From NCBI RefSeq assembly GCF_002838765.1, contig NZ_CP025120.1, forward strand, positions 2,170,001-2,234,000: a stretch of DNA of 64,000 nt, written 5' to 3'. Shown here piece after piece: positions 8,615-17,329 of the stretch; within the stretch, counting starts at the first letter, position 1, and each line of letters begins with the position of its first letter. A program made the translations under genes and the position numbers. The stretch comes from Kangiella profundi (GTDB lineage Bacteria; Pseudomonadota; Gammaproteobacteria; Enterobacterales; Kangiellaceae). Below the pieces are notes generated by a model, which made no database searches, was not told where the DNA came from, and was given only the letters and a program-made list of their open reading frames with translations.

Positions 8615-9220
8615 ATGGAATGGCAACTTGCCGGGCTTTGGCTACTGGCTTACCTGACTGGCTCTATTTCGAGTGCGGTGATCGTTTGTCGCATTATGGG
8701 CCTGCCGGATCCGCGTAAATTTGGCTCGCACAACCCGGGGGCTACTAATGTATTAAGGCTGGGTGGCAAAAAAGCAGCCATCTTCACTTTGCTTGGCGAT
8801 ATGCTGAAAGCCATCATACCGATTCTAATTGGCTATGCCTTAGACCTGCATAATCGAAATCTGGGTTGGGTGGGCTTCATGGCATTTATCGGGCACCTTT
8901 ACCCAATTTATTTCCGCTTCAAGGGCGGCAAAGGCATGGCCACCTACTTTGGTGCTCTGGTCGCGCTATCGCCATTACTACTTGCCTACTGTATTGTCAC
9001 CTGGATGGTAACAGCCTTCTTTACACGCTATGCGTCGCTGGCATCCATACTATCCAGTTTTGCTGTTGCTGCTTTCGGCTTTTATCTGGATCATAAGTAC
9101 TTCTTTCCATTATTTGCCATGTTCCTGATATTGACCGCCAGACACCATCGCAATATAAAAAATCTGTGGCATGGTACCGAACGCAAAATTACCGATAAGA
9201 GAAGTAATGATTCGCAGTAA
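8615..9220 (+). CDS. plsY: Glycerol-3-phosphate acyltransferase PlsY
   Basis: Integral membrane enzyme that acylates glycerol-3-phosphate with acyl-phosphate at the start of phospholipid synthesis. It has 201 residues. The three PlsY motifs are visible: GSHNPGATNVLR, FRFKGGKGMATYFG and the C-terminal ILTARHHRNIKNLW, separated by hydrophobic helices. In many gammaproteobacteria plsY lies next to folB and tsaD; here about 3.5 kb of extra genes separate it from tsaD. Its 3' end overlaps the following MFS gene by 14 bases. Confidence 0.95.
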   Translation: MEWQLAGLWLLAYLTGSISSAVIVCRIMGLPDPRKFGSHNPGATNVLRLGGKKAAIFTLLGDMLKAIIPILIGYALDLHNRNLGWVGFMAFIGHLYPIYFRFKGGKGMATYFGALVALSPLLLAYCIVTWMVTAFFTRYASLASILSSFAVAAFGFYLDHKYFFPLFAMFLILTARHHRNIKNLWHGTERKITDKRSNDSQ

Positions 9221-10391
9221 AATCAATGTAGCTCACCTTTTACCTCTGCTCGCCTCAATGGTCGCAATTACGCCACTGGCCATTGATATGTATTTGCCTG
9301 CCATGCCAATCATTGCAAAAGAGCTTGGCACTTCATCGAGCGCGATCCAGGTGTCGCTGAGTCTCTATCTGGCGGGCTATGCATTGGGCATGATGCTATT
9401 TGGCCCTATTGCAGATCGAATTGGACGCCGCAAAGTTGCCCTAGTTGGTTTAACTGGCTTTATCATTACATCCCTATTGCTTGCTTTTACTGAGTCTATT
9501 AATGAATTCCTGACATATCGCTTTGTGCAGGCAGCGTTCGGCAGCGGAGCCACCGTCGTTGTACCCGGCATTATTCGTGATTTGTATAAAGAACACACCG
9601 CCAAGGGATTGTCCTACGTCAGCTTGATCATGATGGTGGCGCCAATGATTGCCCCCGGAATTGGTAGCTTTATTCTGGAACTGTCGGTGTGGCGTACAAT
9701 TTTCCTGAGCCTAGCCGGCTATGCGGTAATGATATTGTTGCTGGTCATCTGGAAACTGCCTAAGAACCTACCGCTTCGCTCGGATCGTAAGTGGCTGCAT
9801 GAGTTTGCCAGTAACTATAAACTGGTCTTTAGTCATCCAGCCTCAAGGCTCAATATCATCAGCTCGATGATGGGCTCCTTTGGTTTCTTCTGCTATATCA
9901 CTACCATATCATTCGTCTATATCGAATATTTTGGGGTTAGCGAAGGCAAGTTCAGTATTTTGTTTGGCGCCAATGTCGTTGCACTTATGATTACCAACAT
10001 CATCAACACCCGCACCGTTGAGCGAGCCGGTTCTGCCAGAATGCTGATGATTGGCACTATTATCGCTAATGTCTTTGCGCTTACCCTGGTTCTGGTGACT
10101 GTTTTTGACTGGTCATTGTATTGGACTGTCGGTGCCTTATTCCCACTGATTGGCTCGCTGGCGCTGATAACCGTTAACTCCGATGGGCTAATTCTCAACC
10201 AGTTTCCGCAGCAAACCGGCACTGCCACCGCCGTTATAGGCACTTTGCGTTTTGGCAGTGGCGCTCTGGCGGGGCCAATTCTGGCACTTCTCTTTGATGG
10301 AACCCCGCTCAATTTCGCGATTTTGATGTTCGCATCCGTTGCTATTGTCATGATTGTGCAGCTAATTAGACGCCGACTGAGTCTTAGCTAA
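9207..10391 (+). CDS. Bcr/CflA-family MFS multidrug efflux transporter
   Basis: A 12-helix proton-driven drug exporter of about 394 residues. The N-terminus ITPLAIDMYLPAMP is the recognisable Bcr/CflA signature. The loop 2-3 motif GPIADRIGRRKVALVG is the classic MFS motif A. I chose the ATG at 9207, preceded by GAGAAG, over an in-frame upstream start at 9171 because family members begin about 20 residues before the IDMYLP motif. This start lies inside the last codons of plsY (14-base overlap), so the gene is probably translated from the plsY transcript. Confidence 0.88.
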   Translation: MIRSKINVAHLLPLLASMVAITPLAIDMYLPAMPIIAKELGTSSSAIQVSLSLYLAGYALGMMLFGPIADRIGRRKVALVGLTGFIITSLLLAFTESINEFLTYRFVQAAFGSGATVVVPGIIRDLYKEHTAKGLSYVSLIMMVAPMIAPGIGSFILELSVWRTIFLSLAGYAVMILLLVIWKLPKNLPLRSDRKWLHEFASNYKLVFSHPASRLNIISSMMGSFGFFCYITTISFVYIEYFGVSEGKFSILFGANVVALMITNIINTRTVERAGSARMLMIGTIIANVFALTLVLVTVFDWSLYWTVGALFPLIGSLALITVNSDGLILNQFPQQTGTATAVIGTLRFGSGALAGPILALLFDGTPLNFAILMFASVAIVMIVQLIRRRLSLS

Positions 10392-10558
10392 CCTATTGAT
10401 TTTGAAATAACCACTCCTGAAACCTGCGAATTCTCAGCTTACCCCAGTAAATTTTACATTTGGTGGGCAAACTTCATTTGAAATTCACATTAAATCGATG
10501 CTTATATGGTTAAATAATAGTCAATCCTACAGCGAGAAAACCTAACTCTCGACAAAAG

Positions 10559-10652
10559 TGTCAAACTTTTTTACATTTTACGGATGGAATTAGTTGTAAA
10601 AAATTCTGACAGGTATATTATAGACATCACAGAGATGTAAAAAATCCTGACA
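10559..10652. promoter_or_regulatory. Three copies of a TGTAAAAAA-N3-TGACA box upstream of the S41-like gene
   Basis: The 316-base gap before 10708 contains three near-identical 17-mers. One is on the minus strand at 10559-10575 (TGTAAAAAAGTTTGACA). Two are on the plus strand at 10595-10611 (TGTAAAAAATTCTGACA) and 10636-10652 (TGTAAAAAATCCTGACA). Fourteen of 17 positions are invariant. The two plus copies are 41 bases apart, close to four helical turns. A possible promoter, TTGTAA (10594-10599), 16 bases, TATTAT (10616-10621), would overlap the middle box. This is the layout of an operator for a DNA-binding regulator, which I cannot name. Confidence 0.6.
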
Positions 10653-10707
10653 GTTTTAGCGAATAATACAACTTCTTCAATATAGGTAACCGACCAGGAG
10701 GGTCCAA

Positions 10708-11985
10708 ATGAAGGTATTCAGTAAAAAAGCATTTTCATTCCTATTAGCCCTGCCCTTGCTAGCGGCTATTACTTCTCACAGCGCAACTGCAGTTAGCCAG
10801 GCTGATGCTGAGAAGTGGAGTCAGGATATCGATGCCTACTGGAGAATCCTTGAAGAAAAGCATATCGATCTTTACCACAAGCTTACCTATAAAGACTTTG
10901 AGCTTGAAATCAGCGCGATTAAAAGTCAGCTTCCATCTCTTACTCATGAGCAAATCATTATTGAATTGATGCGCCTAACCCATAAAGTTGGCGATGGACA
11001 CACAACTGTTCCTTTGTGGGATCAGCAATATCACAAGTTTCCCATTGAGTTAAAAGTCATCAATGATGAAATTCTGGTTACCGGCTCTTCTAACGAATAC
11101 TCCAGCCTGATTGGCAATGAACTTACTGCCATCAACGGCAAGCCTGTGCAACAAGTGTATGACATGTTTGCTGAGATTGTGCCATTTGCTGAAAATGACT
11201 ACTCAACTCCTGTTCGCGTTGCCGAATACATGATGACTGCTGAGCTTTTACGAGGTCTGGGGGTTATCGACAGCCTGGACTCTGTCGAATTCACCTTCAA
11301 GAACTTCAATCAAAGCTTTAAGTATCACATGACTGCTAGCACCAACAATCAAATTACGCAGCGTATCAATTTTAAGCAGAAGCTTCCGTTTAAACCTTAT
11401 GGCGGTGTTGACGATCACCTTTGGTATGGCGCTGCTGACAAAGGTAAAACCGTTTATATCAACTTTGAAAAATACAGCTCAATGTCCAAAATGGACGAGA
11501 TGTCTGCCGAGTTGCTTCGCTTCATCAACCACTACAAAACAGAGAACCTGATCATTGACTTACGTGGCAATCAAGGCGGCGATTTCTTTATCGGACTTAA
11601 GCTGGCGCAGGTGTTAGTACTTGCTAACAGCATCAACTGGAAGTCTGGTGTTTACGTCATGATTGATAACAACACCTACTCTGCGGCTATGTCAAATGCC
11701 TCTCAGTTTGCCCAGTTGTTGAATGCAACATTGGTCGGTCAGCCCACCGGTTCAAAGCCTAACGGCTATCAGGATATGTGGCAGTTCACTCTACCAAACT
11801 CTGGGTTGATTGTGACTTACTCAAAAAGAATGTATCGCTTTGAAGACAGGGATGCAGATGCTGTTTTCCCAGACGTGGCCATTGAATTGACCGCTGAAGA
11901 TTACATGCGTGCAAATGACAAAAGCTTAGGCTGGGTTATTCAAGATATTAACAGCCGCAAAACTCGTACTTTAGTACAAAATTAG
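10708..11985 (+). CDS. Secreted S41-family peptidase-like protein
   Basis: A 425-residue exported protein with a cleavable signal peptide (about residues 1-28, ending SHSATA). The helical N-terminal part (DAYWRILEEKHIDLYHK, VGDGHTTVP) and the C-terminal part match the tail-specific/tricorn-like S41 layout. In the C-terminal part DLRGNQGG is followed by YVMIDNNTYSAAMSNA. Ser325, in the NTYSAA segment, sits where the S41 nucleophile is expected. Substrate is unknown. The ribosome site GGAGG lies directly upstream. Its regulatory region carries three repeated boxes (10559-10652), and a terminator follows at 12061. It is probably a single-gene transcript. Confidence 0.75.
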   Translation: MKVFSKKAFSFLLALPLLAAITSHSATAVSQADAEKWSQDIDAYWRILEEKHIDLYHKLTYKDFELEISAIKSQLPSLTHEQIIIELMRLTHKVGDGHTTVPLWDQQYHKFPIELKVINDEILVTGSSNEYSSLIGNELTAINGKPVQQVYDMFAEIVPFAENDYSTPVRVAEYMMTAELLRGLGVIDSLDSVEFTFKNFNQSFKYHMTASTNNQITQRINFKQKLPFKPYGGVDDHLWYGAADKGKTVYINFEKYSSMSKMDEMSAELLRFINHYKTENLIIDLRGNQGGDFFIGLKLAQVLVLANSINWKSGVYVMIDNNTYSAAMSNASQFAQLLNATLVGQPTGSKPNGYQDMWQFTLPNSGLIVTYSKRMYRFEDRDADAVFPDVAIELTAEDYMRANDKSLGWVIQDINSRKTRTLVQN

Positions 11986-12060
11986 TAATGAAGGATAACT
12001 GTATCGTTTTTCAGTCATAAAGAAGGTAATAACCTACCCTTATGATCGACCTGTGTGACA

Positions 12061-12085
12061 ACCGACTCTCTGAGTCGGTTTTTTT
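12061..12085 (+). terminator. Rho-independent terminator of the S41-like gene
   Basis: Perfect 8-bp stem ACCGACTC/GAGTCGGT (12061-12068, 12072-12079) with loop TCT, followed by a run of seven T. It lies about 75 bases after the stop at 11985. Confidence 0.9.
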
Positions 12086-12197
12086 AAGATCTGCTTTATT
12101 AAAAAATAACATAACAATTATTAATAACTAACGAAACAAACTTGCGATAAAACATAAGAGCAAGAGATTAATTAACATATAGCGACGGAGAAAAAGG

Positions 12198-12539
12198 ATG
12201 AAAGGAACAGCACTGCCTTTACTGGTAAGCATATTGATTTGTGTTGGAATGATCGGTGGCTGCCAGCAAAACAACAGGACACCGCGTCTCGATACTACAG
12301 ACCCACAAGCATTTAATAAAAGCCTGAAAGAAGTAAGAGCCCAGGTTAGCGAGACTTACGTTGACCAGTTCGATCAAGCCGTTCAGAAGGCATTAGAAAC
12401 TTACCAAATCCAGAAAGAATATAGTCTGCTGCCAACCAGTAACCCATTGGATGGTTTAAGTGCAGAGCAAGTACTCGAGTTATTGGATAGCCGGAGAAGA
12501 GATGACCCCAGAAAATTACGAGCCTGGGGTGGAATTTGA
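12198..12539 (+). CDS. Small predicted lipoprotein
   Basis: A 113-residue protein with a lipoprotein signal: a hydrophobic stretch (LPLLVSILICVGMI) ending in IGGC, a good lipobox with Cys22. The mature part is hydrophilic and helical (EVRAQVSETYVDQFDQAVQKA). It ends with LDGLSAEQVLELLDSRRRDD. No family is recognised. The start at 12198 has GGAG upstream (cgacggagaaaaagg). The 3' end overlaps the convergent small membrane protein gene by 24 bases. The 212-base gap before it contains the upstream terminator and is AT-rich. Confidence 0.65.
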   Translation: MKGTALPLLVSILICVGMIGGCQQNNRTPRLDTTDPQAFNKSLKEVRAQVSETYVDQFDQAVQKALETYQIQKEYSLLPTSNPLDGLSAEQVLELLDSRRRDDPRKLRAWGGI

Positions 12540-12740
12540 TTCGGTCTTGATTTCATCCTTGTTGGCTAATAACAACAGAGCAATGATGCTCAATGGTGGT
12601 ATGAAGGCCATCAAAAAATGAAGGAAAACAACTGGCGTAACACTTTCAACTCTTTTTCGAGCCAGAAAATAGGCCAATGTTGTCGCAATCAAGACCCAGC
12701 CAAATATGATGTTTGTTGCTAAAGCTAAACTGATTTTCAC
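12516..12740 (-). CDS. Small predicted inner-membrane protein
   Basis: A 74-residue protein with two clear hydrophobic helices (ATNIIFGWVLIATTLAYFLA and FLHFLMAFIPPLSIIALLLL). They are separated by a short basic loop (RKRVES) and followed by a charged tail (ANKDEIKTESNSTPGS). No family is recognised. The ATG at 12740 lies about 60 bases downstream of the tsaD stop on the same strand; co-transcription from tsaD is possible. The 3' end overlaps the convergent lipoprotein gene. With no motif to support it, the call rests on length, membrane pattern and position. Confidence 0.5.
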   Translation of the reverse strand: MKISLALATNIIFGWVLIATTLAYFLARKRVESVTPVVFLHFLMAFIPPLSIIALLLLANKDEIKTESNSTPGS

Positions 12741-12783
12741 CTTAAATTAACTTCCTGTTTAAGTTATTTCTGTAATATGTATT

Positions 12784-13806
12784 TCAACCCAAGTCCGCAA
12801 TTGGCCAGCGCGGCTGCGCGCGAACGGCAGGTTCTTCAAACTGACCTTGCTGTTCAATGATCTGCTGGTAGCGGCAATAGCCAGCATAGGCGATCATGGC
12901 TCCATTATCGGTGCAGAATTGAAGTCTGGGGTAGTAGGCTTTGCCGCCTTTACTCTGCAGCAAATCAGAGAGCTTTCCCCGCAAAGAAATGTTAGCGCTT
13001 ACTCCGCCTGAAACAACCAGAGACTTGTGACCAGTCTGCTCAAGGGCACGTCGACATTTAATATAAATGGTATCCACCACCGCTTCCTGAAAAGCATAGG
13101 CGATATCCGCCAAGTCCTGTTGCGACTTATCTGAATCACGATACAGATTGGCCACCGCAGTTTTCAAACCACTAAAACTAAAATCGAGACCAGGTCGGTC
13201 GGTCATGGGTCTTGGCAACTTATAGATTCCTGCCCGCCCCTGTTCGGCCAGCTTAGCAAGCGCCGGGCCTCCGGGATATCCCAGCCCCATAATTTTAGCG
13301 GTCTTATCAAAGGCCTCGCCAGCAGCGTCATCAATTGATTCGCCCAGAATGGTGTATTGGCCTAAATTCTTAACATCGACCAGCATAGTGTGGCCACCCG
13401 AAACCAACAAGGCAACAAACGGAAATTCCGGCTTATCATCCTCCAGCATCGGTGCTAACAAGTGCCCTTCCATATGATGCACACCAATCGCAGGTACGTC
13501 CCAGGCATACGCCAGACTGCGCCCGATACCAACGCCAACAAACAGCGCCCCAATTAAACCTGGGCCTTTAGTGTAGGCGATGGCATCAATATCAGCTGGC
13601 GTACAGCCCGACTCAGCCATGACCTTTTTAATTAAAGGAATGGTTTTGCGCACATGATCACGGGATGCCAGCTCAGGCACCACACCACCATATTCAGCAT
13701 GCAGCTTCACCTGGCTGAATAATGCATCCGCAATAATACCCTGCTCACTATCATAGATAGCAATGCCGGTTTCATCGCAGGATGTCTCTATACCGAGAAT
13801 TTTCAT
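12784..13806 (-). CDS. tsaD: tRNA N6-adenosine threonylcarbamoyltransferase
   Basis: Catalytic subunit for t6A37 modification of ANN-decoding tRNAs, acting with TsaB, TsaC and TsaE. From the ATG at 13806 the protein is 340 residues and begins [16 protein letters not shown], the canonical start. The open frame extends 36 codons further upstream, but those residues are not family-like. The metal-binding HxxxH is HHMEGH, and the ATPase-like motifs [14 protein letters not shown] and [13 protein letters not shown] are present. It is divergent from rpsU, the usual gammaproteobacterial arrangement. Confidence 0.95.
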   Translation of the reverse strand: MKILGIETSCDETGIAIYDSEQGIIADALFSQVKLHAEYGGVVPELASRDHVRKTIPLIKKVMAESGCTPADIDAIAYTKGPGLIGALFVGVGIGRSLAYAWDVPAIGVHHMEGHLLAPMLEDDKPEFPFVALLVSGGHTMLVDVKNLGQYTILGESIDDAAGEAFDKTAKIMGLGYPGGPALAKLAEQGRAGIYKLPRPMTDRPGLDFSFSGLKTAVANLYRDSDKSQQDLADIAYAFQEAVVDTIYIKCRRALEQTGHKSLVVSGGVSANISLRGKLSDLLQSKGGKAYYPRLQFCTDNGAMIAYAGYCRYQQIIEQQGQFEEPAVRAQPRWPIADLG

Positions 13807-13978
13807 AGGGTTAAGCCTTATTACGCTGATTAAATGGTCAAATAGTTGCCTGATTAATCCTACAACAGAACAGGCAAAGAAAGTTGTTGGCAATTTTAAT
13901 GGAGTTTGCGCCAATTAGCGAGTTCGCTAGAAATCTTCAGTCCTGACCGCTTAAAATCAATATTTCATGGGTTTATCT

Positions 13979-14007
13979 TTGCTTTTTGATCAAAAAATGA
14001 TTAAAAT
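13979..14007 (+). promoter_or_regulatory. Candidate sigma-70 promoter for rpsU
   Basis: TTGCTT (13979-13984), a 17-base spacer and TAAAAT (14002-14007) precede rpsU by about 100 bases. The 5' untranslated region would be roughly 90 bases. The AT-rich TTTTTGATCAAAAAATGATT spacer region is notable. No experimental support is available here. Confidence 0.45.
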
Positions 14008-14104
14008 TTGCGCCCTCTTGGTGATTCTCTCGTTTCACCAATTGTAACGTACTGATTTTATTTACTTTTTAATAAACATACATTTTAAGGTTAGGTGATT
14101 TTTA

Positions 14105-14320
14105 ATGCCAAGCGTAAGAGTTAAAGAAAACGAGCCATTTGACGTTGCATTACGTCGCTTCAAGCGTTCGTGCGAGAAAGCAGGTATTTTGGCTGAAGTT
14201 CGTAAGCGTGAATACTACGAGAAGCCAACATCTGTTCGTAAGCGCGAAAAAGCTGCGGCAGTAAAACGTGCAGCGAAAAAAGTAGCTCGCGAAAACGCTC
14301 GTCGCATTCGCTTGTATTAA
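14105..14320 (+). CDS. rpsU: 30S ribosomal protein bS21
   Basis: A 71-residue, strongly basic protein matching bS21: [21 protein letters not shown] at the start, with the block [20 protein letters not shown], and [14 protein letters not shown] at the end. It helps the 30S subunit initiate on mRNA. As in most gammaproteobacteria it is the first gene of the macromolecular synthesis operon ahead of dnaG and rpoD, here with yqeY inserted between rpsU and dnaG. A hairpin follows at 14327-14366. Confidence 0.97.
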   Translation: MPSVRVKENEPFDVALRRFKRSCEKAGILAEVRKREYYEKPTSVRKREKAAAVKRAAKKVARENARRIRLY

Positions 14321-14326
14321 TAGCTG

Positions 14327-14366
14327 TTTGGGCTTTTCTTAAGAACTATCGAAAGAAGAGCCCAAA
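14327..14366 (+). terminator. Hairpin between rpsU and yqeY (attenuator-like)
   Basis: TTTGGGC (14327-14333) pairs with GCCCAAA (14360-14366), and the stem continues through TTCTT/AAGAA around an 11-12 base loop. No good T-run follows, so it is more likely a partial terminator or processing site than a strong stop. It could set the excess of bS21 over downstream products. Confidence 0.5.
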
Positions 14367-14392
14367 TTCTATTAGCTTAGTAAGGATTAACC

Positions 14393-14839
14393 ATGTCTAC
14401 TCTAAACGATCGAATTAAAGAAGCCATGAAAGATGCCATGCGCGCCAAAGATAAGGCTCGCCTGTCGACCATCCGTTTAATCCTGTCTGCTATCAAACAA
14501 GTTGAAGTTGATACTCGTAGCGAGTTAGATGATACCGCGATCCTCGCCATTCTCGATAAAATGGTGAAACAGCGTCGCGAATCGATCAAGCAATATGAAG
14601 ACGCAGGCCGCCAAGAGCTGGCTGATGTGGAATATGCTGAGATCGAAGTCCTCCAGGAATTCCTTCCAAAGCCATTAACTGATGACGAAATTGCCGAACT
14701 TATCGAGCAAGCAATCAGTAGCACCGGCGCAGAATCTATTAAAGACATGGGCAAAGTAATGGGCATTCTTAAGCCACAATTACAAGGCCGTGCTGATATG
14801 GGCCAAGTCAGCGGAAAAATCAAAAGCCGCTTAGGTTAG
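14393..14839 (+). CDS. YqeY/GatB-related domain protein
   Basis: A 148-residue protein of the YqeY family, related to the tail domain of GatB. It starts MSTLNDRIKEAMKDAMRAKD, with the family's conserved LSTIRLILSAIKQ. The middle has the typical AGRQELADVEYAEIEVLQEFLPKPL and the end the GKVMGILKPQLQGRADMGQVS segment, which is highly conserved. The function is proposed to involve tRNA binding but is not established. The gene commonly lies between rpsU and dnaG, as here. The following 598 bases are non-coding and contain an inverted-repeat element. Confidence 0.9.
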   Translation: MSTLNDRIKEAMKDAMRAKDKARLSTIRLILSAIKQVEVDTRSELDDTAILAILDKMVKQRRESIKQYEDAGRQELADVEYAEIEVLQEFLPKPLTDDEIAELIEQAISSTGAESIKDMGKVMGILKPQLQGRADMGQVSGKIKSRLG

Positions 14840-15032
14840 TTTCCACCCTCCTTTAAAAAATACGTATCGCCATATTTTGGCAGCTATAATCTTTTAGGAA
14901 AAAACAGTTGTTATTTACTGATACAGCCTAAGTATCTGTACCTATATTTATGACTACTTTTGTTCAGTCATACCGTGGCAACCCTCTTTCTTACTAAAGC
15001 ACTACTTCGTCAATCTGTTCTATAAATTTCTC

Positions 15033-15253
15033 AAGAGCAGATCCTGACTTTCGTCAGGATGACAAACTATGGTTTGATGCTATATCTGTAGAAGATACTT
15101 ATAGGGGTATTGTTGCAAGTAGCAGGCTTCGCTTGGATTCGTTTCGCTGTTATTCCCCAAGATACTCATATTAAACTTACGTAATGAACCTTACCCTCAG
15201 AAAACTCACTTCCCTAAGGCCTGTCATCCTGACGAAAGTCAGGATCTGCTCTT
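15033..15253. mobile_element. MITE-like element with 32-bp perfect terminal inverted repeats
   Basis: The 598-base gap between yqeY and dnaG (14840-15437) has no gene. Positions 15033-15064 are exactly inverted at 15222-15253 (32 of 32 bases). Each arm contains its own hairpin (ATCCTGAC/GTCAGGAT around TTTC), with GATCC facing outward and GGATGACA facing inward. The 157-base interior has no open frame. The flanks are AATTTCTC (15025-15032) and AATTTTTC (15254-15261), an 8-base near-duplication that may be a target-site duplication. The architecture matches the element at 41157-41310. The remaining gap sequence shows nothing I can name. Confidence 0.65.
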
Positions 15254-15437
15254 AATTTTTCACAAAAGATTGCTTAGATCTACTTCAAACTCGTAGGAAT
15301 TATTGGTGCTATCTGCCACTACCGAACCTTTATCTCCAACACCCCACCCAAAGAACTATTCCAATCCGCAGACTATGTAAAAACCAGCAGCTCTGCTATG
15401 ATTGCCCAATTAAGCCTTACCTAATTATAAGTACTCA

Positions 15438-17213
15438 ATGGGCCTTATCCCGCAACACTTTATTCACGAATTATTAGCTCGGGTTGATATTGTCGACCTG
15501 ATTGATTCGCGTGTGCCGTTAAAAAAAGCGGGTGCCAATTACAAAGCTTGCTGCCCTTTTCATGGGGAGAAGACCCCATCTTTTACGGTAAGTCAGGACA
15601 AACAGTTCTACCATTGCTTCGGTTGCGGCGTTCACGGTAACGCGATTGGCTTTTTGATGGAGTATGACCGTCTCGAATTCCCGGATGCCGTGGAAGAACT
15701 TGCTGCCATGATGGGCATGGAGGTGCCACGTGAAGAGACGGTATCCAATGCTCCCAAAGTCGATACCTCCTTATACGACATCATGGAAAAAGCAGCCAAC
15801 TACTACCAACAGCAGCTAAAATCCAATAAAAGTGCAATAGAATACCTCAAAGGACGCGGCTTAAGCGGCGAAATCGCTAAACAGTTTGCGATTGGTTATG
15901 TGCCCGGTGAATGGCGCAATCTGGAAGCCATATTCCCTAAACTGCAGCAAGATAAAAAACTGCAGCAGCAACTGGTCGAGTGCGGCCTGATGATTCGTAA
16001 AGACAGCTCGCTGTACGACCGTTTCCGTGATCGCATCATGTTTCCGATCAAGGATAAGCGTGGCCGAGTGATTGCCTTTGGTGGCCGGGTCATGGGTCAA
16101 GGCGAGCCCAAATACCTGAACTCACCTGAAACGCCGATTTTCCACAAAAGTAATGAGCTTTATGGCCTTTATCAGGCGCGCCAGGCTAACCGCAAACTGA
16201 GCCGATTACTGATTGTTGAAGGCTATATGGACGTAGTGGCACTAGCCCAGTTTGGCATCAATTATGCCGTGGCGACATTGGGAACAGCCACTACCGCCAG
16301 TCATTTACAGCAGCTATTCCGTACCACCCGTGAGCTGGTGCTGTGCTTTGATGGTGATCGAGCCGGACGCGACGCTGCACTACGGGCCATTGAACATGGC
16401 CTGCCGCAGATGCGCGAAGGTCGCGAAATACGCCTGATGTTCCTGCCCGATGGCGAAGATCCGGATTCCATGGTTCGCAAGGTGGGCAAAGAGCAATTTG
16501 AGGAAATGATTGGCAAGGCCACACCTTTGTTTGAGTTTATCCTTGAACACCTGTCAGCACAGGTCGATTTGAGCTCAGTATCTGGCCGCGGCCAGCTGGT
16601 CCATCTGGCCAAGCCGTATCTGGATAAAATCACGGACCCTATTTACCACGAGTTTTTTAGTAGCGCTCTGTCCGAAAAAGCTAAACTGTCGGAAAGCAAA
16701 CTGGCGGCTATTATTGAGGCCCCAACTCAGTCACAACCGTCTCGCAAACCCACTCAGAGCAAGCCTCAGAGCACTAAAACCAATAAAACCCTGCAACTGG
16801 CCATTACGCTACTATTACAGCAGCCAAGCCTTGCATTGAACCTCAAAAATTACGACTGGCTACTGACTTTACCCGATAAAGGGTCAAAACTTTTGCATCA
16901 ATTACTTGAAATTATTCATAAAACCCCCAAGATTAATACTAGTTTGCTGCTTGAAAACTGGCGCGACAACCCAAAGCTGTATGATCGCCTGGCCAGTTTA
17001 GCCATGACCGAGCGCGAAGAGCGCATTCAGGGTCAGGAACAGCAGGAATTACAGGACTGTGTGAATCGCCTGTTATTGCATGCTCGTAAAATTCGGGTGG
17101 ATTATTTGCAACAGAAAGCAGCAGAACACGGTCTAACCAATCAGGAAAAGTCTGAATACCGGCAATTACTATTGCTGGCCAAACAAGGCTCCAACGGCAA
17201 TAGCGCCAAATAA
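15438..17213 (+). CDS. dnaG: DNA primase
   Basis: Synthesises RNA primers for replication with DnaB helicase. It has 591 residues. The N-terminal zinc-binding domain shows CCPFHGEKTPSFTV followed by FYHCFGCGVHGNAIGF (CHC2-type). The TOPRIM core shows LLIVEGYMDVVALAQFG and LCFDGDRAGRDAA, with the catalytic Glu and DxD acidic residues. The C-terminal 150 residues, after a Gln/Ser/Lys-rich linker, form the helicase-binding domain. It is followed after 116 bases by rpoD, the conserved order. Confidence 0.97.
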   Translation: MGLIPQHFIHELLARVDIVDLIDSRVPLKKAGANYKACCPFHGEKTPSFTVSQDKQFYHCFGCGVHGNAIGFLMEYDRLEFPDAVEELAAMMGMEVPREETVSNAPKVDTSLYDIMEKAANYYQQQLKSNKSAIEYLKGRGLSGEIAKQFAIGYVPGEWRNLEAIFPKLQQDKKLQQQLVECGLMIRKDSSLYDRFRDRIMFPIKDKRGRVIAFGGRVMGQGEPKYLNSPETPIFHKSNELYGLYQARQANRKLSRLLIVEGYMDVVALAQFGINYAVATLGTATTASHLQQLFRTTRELVLCFDGDRAGRDAALRAIEHGLPQMREGREIRLMFLPDGEDPDSMVRKVGKEQFEEMIGKATPLFEFILEHLSAQVDLSSVSGRGQLVHLAKPYLDKITDPIYHEFFSSALSEKAKLSESKLAAIIEAPTQSQPSRKPTQSKPQSTKTNKTLQLAITLLLQQPSLALNLKNYDWLLTLPDKGSKLLHQLLEIIHKTPKINTSLLLENWRDNPKLYDRLASLAMTEREERIQGQEQQELQDCVNRLLLHARKIRVDYLQQKAAEHGLTNQEKSEYRQLLLLAKQGSNGNSAK

Positions 17214-17220
17214 GTAGCGC

Positions 17221-17250
17221 TTGCTGTAGCTGGGGCAAATTCTGTATAAT
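17221..17250 (+). promoter_or_regulatory. Candidate internal promoter for rpoD
   Basis: TTGCTG (17221-17226), an 18-base spacer and a consensus TATAAT (17245-17250) lie 80 bases ahead of the rpoD ATG, just after the dnaG stop. A separate rpoD promoter inside the operon is common in related bacteria. Confidence 0.55.
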
Positions 17251-17329
17251 TAGCGGTTCGCTATGCGCAAGCCGTCGCTTGGTTTTTGACTCGCAAAATG
17301 TCTTGCGAGCCCTACAAAGGTTATTCTAG

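Noticed and set aside
10559..10652. TyrR boxes
   Set aside because: The TGTAAA half matches a TyrR box, but the other half is TGACA rather than TTTACA and the spacing is 17 rather than 18 bases.
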